Positions 1 through 6,457 are shown, counted from the first letter of the stretch. The stretch is 8,496 nt of DNA from Bacteroidota bacterium (GCA_023386855.1 JAEWIW010000150.1:1-8496); one strand, 5' to 3'. Notes: generated by a model from the letters alone, not told the origin. Made by a program: numbers and translations.

Positions 1-284
1 GAGCAGAAGCATCGCTTGAACTTGCAGAATACGCGGTAACGCAACTGAGGCTTGAAGGGTTTGATGCATGGAGAAATGCGGATGCACTTACCGTGGTTTT
101 TCCAAAGCCATCAGAAAGGATCTGCAGGAAATGGCAGCTGGCCACCGACCAGGACCTGTCGCATCTTATCTGCATGCCAGGGATCAGGGCCGAACAGATT
201 GACCTCTTTATAAAAGATATGAAAGAGTCGAGGGAGCAGGGCATGAATTATGAGCTTCCTTCTGTAACTTACCATTTGAATTAG
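1..284 (+). CDS. hdc: Histidine decarboxylase (PLP-dependent, group II), C-terminal part
   Basis: This is the 3' end of a gene that begins upstream of the window. The reading frame is open from base 3 and ends at TAG 282-284, giving about 93 residues. They match the C-terminal small domain of bacterial PLP-dependent histidine decarboxylases, which convert histidine to histamine and CO2. The recognisable blocks are AEYAV, then DAWRNADALTVVFPKPSE, then KWQLAT, then a final helix EQIDLFIKDM; the Acinetobacter-type enzyme has AWRNKNSITVVFPCPSE and a similar terminal helix. The PLP-binding lysine lies in the missing upstream part, so activity cannot be judged. A GTG at 93 is only an internal valine codon (TVVFP), not a start. 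The next gene follows after 25 bp, suggesting co-transcription. Another group II amino-acid decarboxylase is possible, but the AWRN...TVVFP block favours histidine decarboxylase. Confidence 0.8.
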   Translation, partial: AEASLELAEYAVTQLRLEGFDAWRNADALTVVFPKPSERICRKWQLATDQDLSHLICMPGIRAEQIDLFIKDMKESREQGMNYELPSVTYHLN

Positions 285-309
285 GGTAAGAACTCAGAAA
301 CCATTAACG

Positions 310-1467
310 ATGCCATATTACTTTAGTCTCGGCAGGATCCCGCATAAGCGCCATACGCAATTCAGGAAGCCGGATGGTGGACTGTACTCGGAACAATTGT
401 TTTCGACAGAGGGATTTTCAAATGATTATTCGATCCTTTATCATAACCAGCCTCCCACCCAGATCGTCAAAACCGAACCTTCCATTACTGTAACGCCATT
501 GGTGGCGGAGGAAAAAATGCTAAAGCATCGCAGCTTTGACGGGTTTCGGATAAGACCTGAAGACGATTACCTGCTGAGCAGGAAAGCGGTGCTGGTCAAT
601 AATGATTGCCATATTGTTTTAGCTGCGCCAAGGCAGAGCACAACCAAATATTTTTATAAGAATACGGATGCCGATGAACTTGTATTTGTTCATGAAGGAT
701 CTGGTGTACTTAAGTCGATGTATGGAGATATCCCTTTTGGATATGGTGATTACCTCGTGATACCAAGAGGTACCATTTACCAGGTGCATTTCAATGATGA
801 GCACAACCGCTTATTCATCGTGGAATCCTTTAGCCCGATTCGTTTTCCCAAAAAATATTTAAGCAGGAACGGGCAATTGCTTGAACATTCACCCTATTGT
901 GAAAGAGATATCAGGCCTCCGCAGGATCTTAAAACCTTTGACCAGCCTGGCGATTACCTTGTTAAAGCGAAGAAGCAGGGCGTATTATACCGCTTGCATT
1001 ATAACAACCATCCTTTTGATGTGGTGGGCTGGGATGGATATTGTTATCCCTATGCATTGAGCATTCATGATTTTGAACCTATCACGGGAAGAGTACACCA
1101 GCCGCCACCTGTACACCAGACCTTTGAAGCCAATAATTTCGTGGTATGTTCTTTTTGTCCGAGGCTATTTGATTACCATCCCGAAGCCATTCCTGCACCA
1201 TACAATCATAGTAATATTGATAGTGATGAAGTATTGTATTATGTGGATGGTGATTTCATGAGCAGGAAGAATGTTACACGGGGAATGATCACCCTGCATC
1301 CTGCTGGCATACCACATGGGCCGCATCCTGGTGCAGTGGAGAAAAGTATTGGAGCAAAAGAAACCAAAGAGCTGGCCGTAATGGTGGATACATTTCATCC
1401 TCTTCAACTCACCGTTGATGCATTGGATATCGAGAATGAAGGTTATACCATGAGCTGGGCCGAATAA
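310..1467 (+). CDS. hmgA: Homogentisate 1,2-dioxygenase
   Basis: This gene predicts a 385-aa cytosolic cupin-fold dioxygenase that opens the ring of homogentisate to maleylacetoacetate, using Fe(II) and O2, in tyrosine and phenylalanine breakdown. The N-terminus (MPYYFSLGRIPHKRHTQFR) is typical of the family's bacterial short form; the human and proteobacterial enzymes are about 430-445 aa. An N-terminal cupin barrel spans roughly residues 95-175, with FVHEGSGVL at 126-134 and GDYLVIPRGT at 146-155. The C-terminal barrel contains HQPPPVHQTFEANNFVVC (263-280). Likely metal ligands are H300 and E307 (in HSNIDSDEV) and H336 in PHGPH (335-339). ATG 310 is chosen because the family begins MPYY and it lies just after the preceding stop. 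No clear SD motif is seen. Other homogentisate-pathway genes (hppD, fahA) are not in the window; the upstream neighbour is a histidine decarboxylase. A related cupin dioxygenase of unknown substrate is a less likely alternative. Confidence 0.85.
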   Translation: MPYYFSLGRIPHKRHTQFRKPDGGLYSEQLFSTEGFSNDYSILYHNQPPTQIVKTEPSITVTPLVAEEKMLKHRSFDGFRIRPEDDYLLSRKAVLVNNDCHIVLAAPRQSTTKYFYKNTDADELVFVHEGSGVLKSMYGDIPFGYGDYLVIPRGTIYQVHFNDEHNRLFIVESFSPIRFPKKYLSRNGQLLEHSPYCERDIRPPQDLKTFDQPGDYLVKAKKQGVLYRLHYNNHPFDVVGWDGYCYPYALSIHDFEPITGRVHQPPPVHQTFEANNFVVCSFCPRLFDYHPEAIPAPYNHSNIDSDEVLYYVDGDFMSRKNVTRGMITLHPAGIPHGPHPGAVEKSIGAKETKELAVMVDTFHPLQLTVDALDIENEGYTMSWAE

Positions 1468-1600
1468 CCGGCTGGCATGATCTTACTGTTGGTGAAGCTT
1501 TGAAGAAAGGGATTATTTAATCTGAAAAAAAACACCTTAAGGTATTTGAATAAATAAGCAATGAAAGGGAATATTCTTTTGAGCAATAAATAAATTAAGC
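1468..1600. other. Intergenic spacer hmgA / aldo-keto reductase
   Basis: This 133-bp AT-rich spacer contains a perfect 10-bp palindrome, ACCTTAAGGT (1534-1543), preceded by an A-run and followed by ATTTG. It could be a weak hairpin or an operator-like site, but there is no GC-rich stem followed by a T-tract, so I do not call a terminator. No convincing promoter with both Bacteroidota boxes is seen. The gap is long enough for the downstream reductase to have its own promoter. Confidence 0.3.
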
Positions 1601-2608
1601 ATGGAATACAGAACACTGGGAAGCACTTCTTTACAATTATCAGCAATTACTTTTGGAGCATGGGCCATCGGCGGATGGATGTGGGGTGGAGCCGATCGGC
1701 GCCAGGCCGTAAAAGCCATTCGTGATTCTTTTGAATTGGGTATTACTTCTATTGATACGGCACCGGCATACGGGCAGGGATTGAGTGAAGAAATTATAGC
1801 GGAAGCCATGGATGGTATTCCACGCGACCGGTACCAGCTATTGACCAAGTTTGGTTTACGGTGGGATCTTAAGGAAGGGGAGTTTTCTTTTTCCAGTACC
1901 ATGAACGATGGAACGCCATTCGATATGTACAGGAATGGTAGGAAGGAAAGTATCATGAAGGAATGTGATGATTCACTGAAAAGGCTGAAAACAGATTATA
2001 TTGATTTATACCAGATGCATTGGCCGGATAATACCACTCCCATCAGTGAAACCACGGAAGCCATGACAAGGCTAAAGGAGCAGGGTAAGATCAGGGAAGC
2101 GGGAGTGTGTAATTATTCCCGCGAACAGTTGATCGAAGCCGATAAGACCTTCGCGGTGGTTTCTAACCAGGTTCCTTATAGCATGGTGTTGAAAGATATT
2201 GAAAGGGATGTGATCCCTTACTGTATGGAACATGGAAAAGGTGTTATTGCGTATAGCCCGCTCCAGCGTGGGCTATTGACCGGAAAGATCAAGCCCGGGC
2301 ATAAGTTCAACGAAGGTGATACTAGGGAAGGAAATCGATTTTATACCGATGAAAGCATACTGCGGATCAATGATTTCCTGGATGAGATCAGGCCCTTGGC
2401 GGAAGCGAGGAATGCCACGCTTGCCCAGCTGGTGATCAGGTGGACGCTGCAGCGCCCGGGAATAACTGTTGCATTGGTGGGAGCCAGGAACAGTGATCAG
2501 GCTATTCAAAATGCCAAGGCAATGGATATTGAATTATCGTCTGAGGACTTTATATTTATAGACCAGAAGCTGGCGGCATATGAAAGCAGGGCAGGAGCAG
2601 GAGTTTAG
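1601..2608 (+). CDS. Aldo/keto reductase (IolS-like)
   Basis: This predicts a 335-aa cytosolic NAD(P)H-dependent oxidoreductase with the (beta/alpha)8 barrel of the aldo/keto reductase superfamily. The catalytic tetrad is visible: D52 and Y57 in IDTAPAYG (51-58), K83 in LLTKFGL (80-86) and H140 in LYQMHWPD (136-143). Further family marks are SLKRLKTDYIDLY (125-137), GVCNYS (168-173), a YSPLQRGLLTGK segment (218-229) before the cofactor-binding end, and GARNSDQ (294-300) near the C-terminus, which normally contacts the cofactor phosphate. The N-terminus (YRTLGSTSLQLSAITFGAWAIGG) and overall pattern resemble AKR11/IolS-type proteins rather than the beta-subunit Kv type. The substrate cannot be read from the sequence. 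Length is normal, and ATG 1601 places the expected first beta-hairpin (YRTLGSTSL) right after Met. It is followed after 44 bp by a small hypothetical gene. Confidence 0.88.
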   Translation: MEYRTLGSTSLQLSAITFGAWAIGGWMWGGADRRQAVKAIRDSFELGITSIDTAPAYGQGLSEEIIAEAMDGIPRDRYQLLTKFGLRWDLKEGEFSFSSTMNDGTPFDMYRNGRKESIMKECDDSLKRLKTDYIDLYQMHWPDNTTPISETTEAMTRLKEQGKIREAGVCNYSREQLIEADKTFAVVSNQVPYSMVLKDIERDVIPYCMEHGKGVIAYSPLQRGLLTGKIKPGHKFNEGDTREGNRFYTDESILRINDFLDEIRPLAEARNATLAQLVIRWTLQRPGITVALVGARNSDQAIQNAKAMDIELSSEDFIFIDQKLAAYESRAGAGV

Positions 2609-2652
2609 CCTGAAAAAACACATGAATTGAATTCCTCATTAAATCAACATAT

Positions 2653-3051
2653 ATGATACCATTCAATGAATTAAAGGAAGGCGACCGCGTAATGGCGGAA
2701 TTTGAAGGACAGCAGTGGGAGGGCGTTGTAACGGAACTCAACCGGGAAGACAAAGAGATATGTGTGGAGACTTCTGTGCAGGAATTCTGGTTTACCCCGG
2801 AGCATTTGTTTCCCATCCCGATCAGTGATGAGCAATTGTTCAAGCTTGGATTTATCAAGGAAGTTCATGATGATGGATCGGTAAAATATATGAAGGACAG
2901 CTTCCGGATGGTGGTACCCAATACAGGGGATTTCTTTCCCATAGAAATGTGGTGGAGAGAAGACCGTAGACTGCTGGGTCATCCCATTGCCGTTCATGAA
3001 CTGCAAAATCATTATTACCAGATGACTAAAGTGGGGTTGAATGCGGTGTGA
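2653..3051 (+). CDS. Hypothetical protein of a Bacteroidota small-protein family
   Basis: This predicts a 132-aa soluble, acidic protein with no signal peptide or membrane segment. The first half (roughly residues 5-50: LKEGDRVMAEFEGQQWEGVVTEL and after) looks like a small beta-barrel/SH3-like fold: a GDRV turn, a WEGVVTEL strand and a hydrophobic strand ending FWFTPEHL. Residues 52-68 (LFPIPISDEQLFKLGF) and the C-terminal VHELQNHYYQMT (114-125) match the pattern PIPLTEEWLLKFGF ... VHQLQNLYFALTG of short proteins common in Bacteroidota genomes and mobile elements. That comparison is from memory, and no function is known to me. The nearest upstream gene (44 bp away) encodes the aldo/keto reductase, and a repeat-rich intergenic region follows. 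Codon use looks like that of its neighbours, supporting a real gene. Confidence 0.75.
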   Translation: MIPFNELKEGDRVMAEFEGQQWEGVVTELNREDKEICVETSVQEFWFTPEHLFPIPISDEQLFKLGFIKEVHDDGSVKYMKDSFRMVVPNTGDFFPIEMWWREDRRLLGHPIAVHELQNHYYQMTKVGLNAV

Positions 3052-3057
3052 GTGTCA

Positions 3058-3119
3058 AGTGATTAGTGATTAGTTATTAGTTGGTTTTTACTGATCACTA
3101 ATCACTAGTCACTAATCAA
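3058..3119. repeat. Inverted array of 7-bp tandem repeats forming a long hairpin
   Basis: The left arm holds three 7-bp units, TGATTAG (3060-3066), TGATTAG (3067-3073) and TTATTAG (3074-3080). The right arm holds four units of the complementary type: TGATCAC (3092), TAATCAC (3099), TAGTCAC (3106) and TAATCAA (3113-3119). Arms 3058-3081 and 3090-3113 pair over 24 positions: 21 Watson-Crick, two G-U and one mismatch (3075/3096), around an 8-nt loop TGGTTTTT (3082-3089). It begins 6 bp after the stop of the hypothetical gene. It lacks a T-tract, so it is not a classical intrinsic terminator, although it could stabilise or end the upstream mRNA. The simple heptad make-up suggests a dispersed intergenic repeat. 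Confidence 0.8.
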
Positions 3120-3252
3120 TATCTATTGGTTATCAGATCGTTACGACTAATTTAAGTTACTTTTTTGCGGGGTGCCCCTTCTTTCCTTAATTTCGCCGGC
3201 CTGGCGCGATTTCAACAGTATTAAGCCAATTCCCGGCTTTATACAAAAAAAC
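3120..3252. other. Intergenic region upstream of the infA promoter
   Basis: This is the remainder of the 250-bp gap between the hypothetical gene and infA. It contains a GC-rich patch with short inverted repeats: CGCC/GGCG at 3194-3206, and AAGCC/GGCTT at 3223-3239 with a 7-nt loop. TAATTTCG at 3188-3195 is a partial match to the Bacteroidota -7 box. Neither hairpin is strong and I see no open reading frame. It may contain additional promoter or leader elements for the ribosomal operon, but nothing decisive is visible. Confidence 0.3.
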
Positions 3253-3284
3253 TTTATTTTTCTCCACTGTTATTCTTATCTTTG
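3253..3284 (+). promoter_or_regulatory. Bacteroidota-type promoter for the infA-rpmJ-rps operon
   Basis: TATCTTTG at 3277-3284 is an exact match to the Bacteroidota primary sigma factor -7 consensus TAnnTTTG. A plausible -33 element, TTTA (3253-3256; consensus TTTG), lies 20 bp upstream, which is the expected spacing. Transcription would start a few bases after 3284, leaving a very short leader of roughly 10-15 nt before ATG 3302. The position, just before the first gene of the ribosomal block and after a long gap, supports a real promoter. Confidence 0.75.
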
Positions 3285-3301
3285 CGCCTCCTTAAAATTG
3301 T

Positions 3302-3520
3302 ATGGGTAAACAACCGCTAATCAAACAGGACGGAATTATTCTTGAAGCATTGTCTAATGCAATGTTCAAAGTTAAGCTGGAAAATGGGCATGAAATACTG
3401 GCTACCATATCCGGCAAGATGCGTATGAATTACATCAGGATATTGCCTGGTGACAAGGTAGGAGTGGAGATGAGCCCATACGACTTATCAAGAGGCAGAA
3501 TTATTTTCAGATACAAATAA
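3302..3520 (+). CDS. infA: Translation initiation factor IF-1
   Basis: This predicts a 72-aa cytosolic protein, the family's normal length. It is a single S1-like OB-fold domain that binds the ribosomal A site during initiation, together with IF-2 and IF-3. Diagnostic blocks are [39 protein letters not shown] (residues 8-46 in overlapping pieces), [20 protein letters not shown] (48-67) and the C-terminal IFRYK. ATG 3302 gives [11 protein letters not shown], close to the usual IF-1 start. It is the first gene of the block, 17 bp downstream of the -7 box, with no Shine-Dalgarno motif. rpmJ follows after 43 bp. In many Bacteroidota infA sits after secY and map; neither is present here. Confidence 0.97.
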   Translation: MGKQPLIKQDGIILEALSNAMFKVKLENGHEILATISGKMRMNYIRILPGDKVGVEMSPYDLSRGRIIFRYK

Positions 3521-3563
3521 AAAGCGTTTCGCGATTTGAACGGCGGAACACAACATTACAGTT

Positions 3564-3680
3564 ATGAAAGTCAGAGCATCCATTAAGAAAAGAAGCGCGG
3601 ACTGCAAGATCGTTCGCCGTAAAGGTAAATTGTACGTGATCAATAAGAAGAATCCCCGTTACAAACAAAGGCAGGGATAA
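3564..3680 (+). CDS. rpmJ: 50S ribosomal protein bL36 (zinc-free type)
   Basis: This is a 38-aa gene running from ATG 3564 to TAA 3678-3680. The translation starts [19 protein letters not shown] and ends NPRYKQRQG, the invariant bL36 termini. bL36 is a small protein of the large-subunit peptidyl-transferase region. Of the zinc-ribbon ligands in the zinc-binding form (C11, C14, C27, H33 in the E. coli protein), only C14 remains. The others are replaced by serine, asparagine and tyrosine, so this is a C-minus version not expected to bind zinc. It lies between infA and rpsM (37 bp before rpsM), its normal place. Confidence 0.97.
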   Translation: MKVRASIKKRSADCKIVRRKGKLYVINKKNPRYKQRQG

Positions 3681-3717
3681 TTCATTATTAAATTAAGTAA
3701 CAAAACAATAATCAAGT

Positions 3718-4098
3718 ATGGCACGTATTGCCGGTGTAGACTTACCAAAAAACAAAAGAGGCGAAATCGGACTGACCTATATCTACGGAATCGGTCGTTC
3801 TACTGCCCAGTACATTCTCGACAAGGCAGAGATCGTATACGACAAGAAAGTGAATGAATGGAACGATGATGAGCTGAATGCCATCCGTAACATCATCACC
3901 AACGAATTCAAAGTAGAAGGCCAGCTTCGTTCCGAAGTGCAGATGAGCATCAAGCGTTTGCTTGATATTGCCTGCTATCGCGGTCTGCGTCACCGTAAGG
4001 GATTGCCTGTTCGTGGTCAGCGTACCCGTACCAACAGCCGCACCCGTAAAGGTAAGCGTAAGACAGTTGCTGGTAAGAAGAAAGCAACCAAGAAGTAA
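3718..4098 (+). CDS. rpsM: 30S ribosomal protein uS13
   Basis: This predicts a 126-aa protein of the small-subunit head that contacts 16S rRNA, uS19 and the P-site tRNA, and forms bridges to the large subunit. It opens [14 protein letters not shown], followed by a helix-hairpin-helix-like segment with [13 protein letters not shown] (22-34). The conserved arginine-rich signature [20 protein letters not shown] runs from residue 88 to 107. The C-terminal tail (108-126, ending GKKKATKK) is strongly basic and reaches toward the tRNAs. Length and start are normal. The ATG is preceded by an A-rich stretch with no Shine-Dalgarno motif. It is separated from rpsK by a 100-bp spacer with possible RNA structure. 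Confidence 0.97.
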   Translation: MARIAGVDLPKNKRGEIGLTYIYGIGRSTAQYILDKAEIVYDKKVNEWNDDELNAIRNIITNEFKVEGQLRSEVQMSIKRLLDIACYRGLRHRKGLPVRGQRTRTNSRTRKGKRKTVAGKKKATKK

Positions 4099-4104
4099 GA
4101 CAAA

Positions 4105-4164
4105 GGCCAGCGCCGGATCTCCTTAGGGAAGTAGGGCGGCCACCCGTAAAATGCGGGAATTTTT
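4105..4164 (+). promoter_or_regulatory. Possible structured RNA in the rpsM-rpsK spacer
   Basis: GGCC at 4105-4108 can pair with GGCC at 4138-4141, and GCC 4112-4114 with GGC 4135-4137, enclosing a small TCC/GGA hairpin (4120-4129). A second hairpin follows: CCCGTA (4143-4148) against TGCGGG (4152-4157), 6 bp including one G-T pair, then AATTTTT to 4164. The spacer is GC-rich compared with the other spacers of this operon. It could be an attenuator or processing site, but the pairing is short in each piece and comparative support is missing. Confidence 0.3.
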
Positions 4165-4198
4165 AAACGTTCATTGATTACCTCCAACAGTAATAATC

Positions 4199-4600
4199 AT
4201 GGCAAAAGCACAAGCAAGCGCAAAAGCCGCTGCAAAGAAAAGAATCGTAAAAGTAGATGCTGCAGGTGATGCGCATATCAATGCAAGCTTCAACAACTTA
4301 ATCATTAGCATTACCAATAAGAATGGCCAGGTGATTTCCTGGAGCTCTGCTGGTAAAATGGGTTTTAAAGGATCCAAGAAGAATACTCCTTATGCTGCAC
4401 AGATGGCTGCATCAGATGCTGCGAAAGTAGCTTTCGACGCAGGTGTGAAGAAAGTGGATGTATTTGTAAAAGGACCTGGAGCCGGTCGTGAAAGTGCGAT
4501 CAGGGCCCTGAACAACAGCGGTATCGAAGTGGTGATGATCAAGGATATTACTCCTCTTCCACATAATGGCTGTCGCCCTCCCAAGAAGAGAAGAGTTTAA
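4199..4600 (+). CDS. rpsK: 30S ribosomal protein uS11
   Basis: This predicts a 133-aa platform protein of the small subunit, near the E site and the anti-Shine-Dalgarno region of 16S rRNA. An alanine/lysine-rich N-terminal tail (residues 2-15) precedes the conserved body. Recognisable blocks are [20 protein letters not shown] (24-43), [22 protein letters not shown] (47-68), [17 protein letters not shown] (88-104) and the invariant end [17 protein letters not shown] (117-133). Length is normal, and the ATG follows an AT-rich sequence without a Shine-Dalgarno motif. Order (after rpsM, before rpsD) is that of the standard alpha operon. Confidence 0.97.
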   Translation: MAKAQASAKAAAKKRIVKVDAAGDAHINASFNNLIISITNKNGQVISWSSAGKMGFKGSKKNTPYAAQMAASDAAKVAFDAGVKKVDVFVKGPGAGRESAIRALNNSGIEVVMIKDITPLPHNGCRPPKKRRV

Positions 4601-4643
4601 TTATATTTTGATGATCTGGAGCGCTGGTAATTTCGAAAGGAAT

Positions 4644-4721
4644 TCCGGTACTCCGGATTTTCAATGTTTATTTAAAACAGGATGGCCGATTGATTTTTAC
4701 GATTTTTAATGATCGCCCATC
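4644..4721 (+). promoter_or_regulatory. Candidate structured leader upstream of rpsD
   Basis: The 149-bp spacer before rpsD contains two inverted repeats. The first is TCCGG (4644-4648) / CCGGA (4653-4657) with a 4-nt loop, followed by TTTT (4658-4661). The second is GATGGCCGAT (4681-4690) / ATCGCCCATC (4712-4721), pairing at 9 of 10 positions (mismatch 4686/4716) around a 21-nt AT-rich loop. It ends 28 bp before the start codon. In other bacteria uS4 represses its own operon by binding mRNA leaders, so an S4-responsive element here is plausible. That role is inference. Confidence 0.4.
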
Positions 4722-4749
4722 ATAACCCAAAAAATCACATTTAATAATT

Positions 4750-5355
4750 ATGGCACGTTACACTGGTCCCAAAACAAGGATCTCCAGGATCTTCGGTGAG
4801 CCGATCTTAGGCAACGGAAAATACCTGAACAAGAACAGCAACCCTCCGGGTATGCATGGTGCAAGCCGCAAAAGGAAAACCCTTGGCGAATACGCACTTC
4901 AGCTGAAAGAAAAACAAAAAGCAAAATACACTTACGGTGTATTGGAAAAGCAATTCCGTAAAACCTTTGAAGAAGCTTCAAGGATCAAAGGTGTTACCGG
5001 TGAAAACCTGATCAAATTGCTGGAAGCCCGTCTCGACAATACAGTATTTCGTTTGGGCATTGCGCCTTCACGTCCTGCTGCACGCCAGCTGGTTTCTCAT
5101 AAACACATTACCGTAAATGGTGACGTGGTGAATGTACCTTCTTTCCAGGTGAAGCCTGGTGATGTGATCAGCATCAAAGAAAAAGACAGGGAGAATGCTT
5201 CCATTACCAGCCAGTTCCGTGGTAAGAACCAGAAATTCAACTGGCTCGACTGGAACGAAACTGAAATGAAAGGAACTTTTGTTGCCTATCCCGAGAGAGA
5301 AAGCGTTCCTGAAAACATCAAGGAACAACTGATTGTCGAATTGTATTCGAAGTAA
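4750..5355 (+). CDS. rpsD: 30S ribosomal protein uS4
   Basis: This predicts a 201-aa primary 16S rRNA-binding protein that nucleates 30S assembly at the five-way junction and lines the mRNA entry channel. The N-terminal part has MARYTGPKTRISRIFGE (1-17) and PPGMHGASRKRK (32-43). The S4 RNA-binding domain covers about residues 92-155, with EARLDNTVFRLGIAPSRPAARQL (92-114) and HITVNGDVVNVPSFQVKPGD (119-138). The C-terminus carries AYPERESVPENIKEQLIVELYSK, as in Bacteroidota orthologues. The protein has no cysteine at all, so it is the zinc-free form of uS4. Start and length are normal. In other lineages uS4 is the autogenous repressor of this operon; a possible leader structure lies just upstream. 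Confidence 0.97.
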   Translation: MARYTGPKTRISRIFGEPILGNGKYLNKNSNPPGMHGASRKRKTLGEYALQLKEKQKAKYTYGVLEKQFRKTFEEASRIKGVTGENLIKLLEARLDNTVFRLGIAPSRPAARQLVSHKHITVNGDVVNVPSFQVKPGDVISIKEKDRENASITSQFRGKNQKFNWLDWNETEMKGTFVAYPERESVPENIKEQLIVELYSK

Positions 5356-5442
5356 TCGTTCGGTTGATTATATTAGCTTTCCTAATTCATTCACGCACAT
5401 ACCTTAACCGGATTGTGTAAAAACAAAAACTGAAATTTAAAT

Positions 5443-6447
5443 ATGGCCATTTTAAATTTCCAAAAGCCAGAAAAAATTATCCTGCAAAAGGCAACTGAAT
5501 TTGAAGCCCAGTTCGAGTTTCGTCCACTGGAGCCAGGTTTCGGTGTTACCATTGGTAACGCTTTGCGCAGAGTATTACTGAGTTCTTTGGAGGGACATGC
5601 TATCATTGGAATACGCATTGAAGGGGTGGATCATGAATTTGCTACTATCAAGGGTATTTCGGAAGATGTTCTGGAGATCATCCTGAATCTTAAACAAGTT
5701 CGTTTCAAGAAAAAGGTTGATCACGAGGTTGGACAGGAAAAGCTCACCCTTAGCATTAAGAATAAAGCAGAATTCACTGCAGGTATGATCGGAGAAGCAA
5801 CACAGAACTTCGAGATCATGAACCCTGAGCTGATCATCTGTACTTTGGATCCTTCTGCAAAACTGGATATTGAACTGACCATCTCTAAAGGTCGCGGATA
5901 TGTTCCTGCAGAAGATAACAAGGTGAAAGACGCTCCGTTTGGATACATCCCCACCGATGCGATCTTCACACCCATCAAGAATGTGAAGTACACCATCGAG
6001 AATACCCGTGTGGAGCAAAGAACGGATTTTGAAAAACTGCTCATGGATGTTAGTACCGATGGTACCATTCATCCTGAAGAAGCAGTGAAGCAGGCCAGCC
6101 GGATCCTGATCCAGCACCTGATGATCATCACCGACGAGAACATCACTTTCGACAGCAAGGAAGATAAGAAAGAAGATGTGGTGGATGAGCAGATGCTCCA
6201 GCTTCGTAAGGTATTGAAGACACCCCTGGAAGATCTCGATCTTTCCGTTCGTGCCTTCAACTGCCTGAAAGCAGCCAAGATCAATTCACTCAGCGAACTT
6301 GTTCAGTACGAGCAGGAAGACCTGATGAAATTCCGCAACTTTGGTCAGAAATCCCTTTCAGAAATCGAGCAGGTTCTTGCTGAAAGAGGTCTGCACTTCG
6401 GAATGGACCTGAGCAAACTGGGTCTTGATAAAGAAGAGCTTTTATAA
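5443..6447 (+). CDS. rpoA: DNA-directed RNA polymerase alpha subunit
   Basis: This predicts a 334-aa subunit that dimerises to scaffold beta and beta'. The N-terminal domain spans about residues 1-235, with the dimerisation signature FGVTIGNALRRVLLSSLEG (33-51) and the GRGYVPAEDNK segment (150-160). An acidic/lysine-rich linker (about 236-250) leads to the C-terminal domain (about 255-325). There, LDLSVRAFNCLKAAKI (265-280) and FRNFGQKSLSEI (297-308) retain the residues equivalent to E. coli R265, N268, C269, G296, K298 and S299 (here R270, N273, C274, G301, K303, S304). DNA and activator contacts are therefore expected. The start MAILNFQKPEKI is typical of Bacteroidota alpha. The gene follows rpsD by 87 bp and is followed by a terminator-like hairpin before rplQ. 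Confidence 0.98.
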   Translation: MAILNFQKPEKIILQKATEFEAQFEFRPLEPGFGVTIGNALRRVLLSSLEGHAIIGIRIEGVDHEFATIKGISEDVLEIILNLKQVRFKKKVDHEVGQEKLTLSIKNKAEFTAGMIGEATQNFEIMNPELIICTLDPSAKLDIELTISKGRGYVPAEDNKVKDAPFGYIPTDAIFTPIKNVKYTIENTRVEQRTDFEKLLMDVSTDGTIHPEEAVKQASRILIQHLMIITDENITFDSKEDKKEDVVDEQMLQLRKVLKTPLEDLDLSVRAFNCLKAAKINSLSELVQYEQEDLMKFRNFGQKSLSEIEQVLAERGLHFGMDLSKLGLDKEELL

Positions 6448-6457
6448 ATTTTCATAT

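Noticed and set aside
1067..1261. Overlapping + strand open frame inside the homogentisate dioxygenase gene
   Set aside because: Fully contained in a well-supported gene in another frame, with no recognisable protein features.
1534..1543. Perfect palindrome ACCTTAAGGT as operator or terminator
   Set aside because: Ten bases with no loop and no T-tract; short AT-rich palindromes occur by chance and no regulator gene is nearby.
1561..1593. Tiny open frame (10 codons) before the aldo/keto reductase
   Set aside because: Too short, no supporting composition or motif; not reported as a leader peptide.
3287..3293. CCTCCTT in the infA leader, identical to the anti-Shine-Dalgarno end of 16S rRNA
   Set aside because: It lies at the expected transcription start, is only 7 bases, and would mimic rather than pair with the 16S tail. 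Probably chance.
5358..5413. Long-range pairing GTTCGGTT / AACCGGAT in the rpsD-rpoA spacer
   Set aside because: Eight pairs with two G-T over a 40-nt loop; weak and not distinguishable from chance.
5575..6117. Long antisense open frame (180 codons) within rpoA
   Set aside because: It is the shadow of a highly conserved gene; its protein has no recognisable domain.
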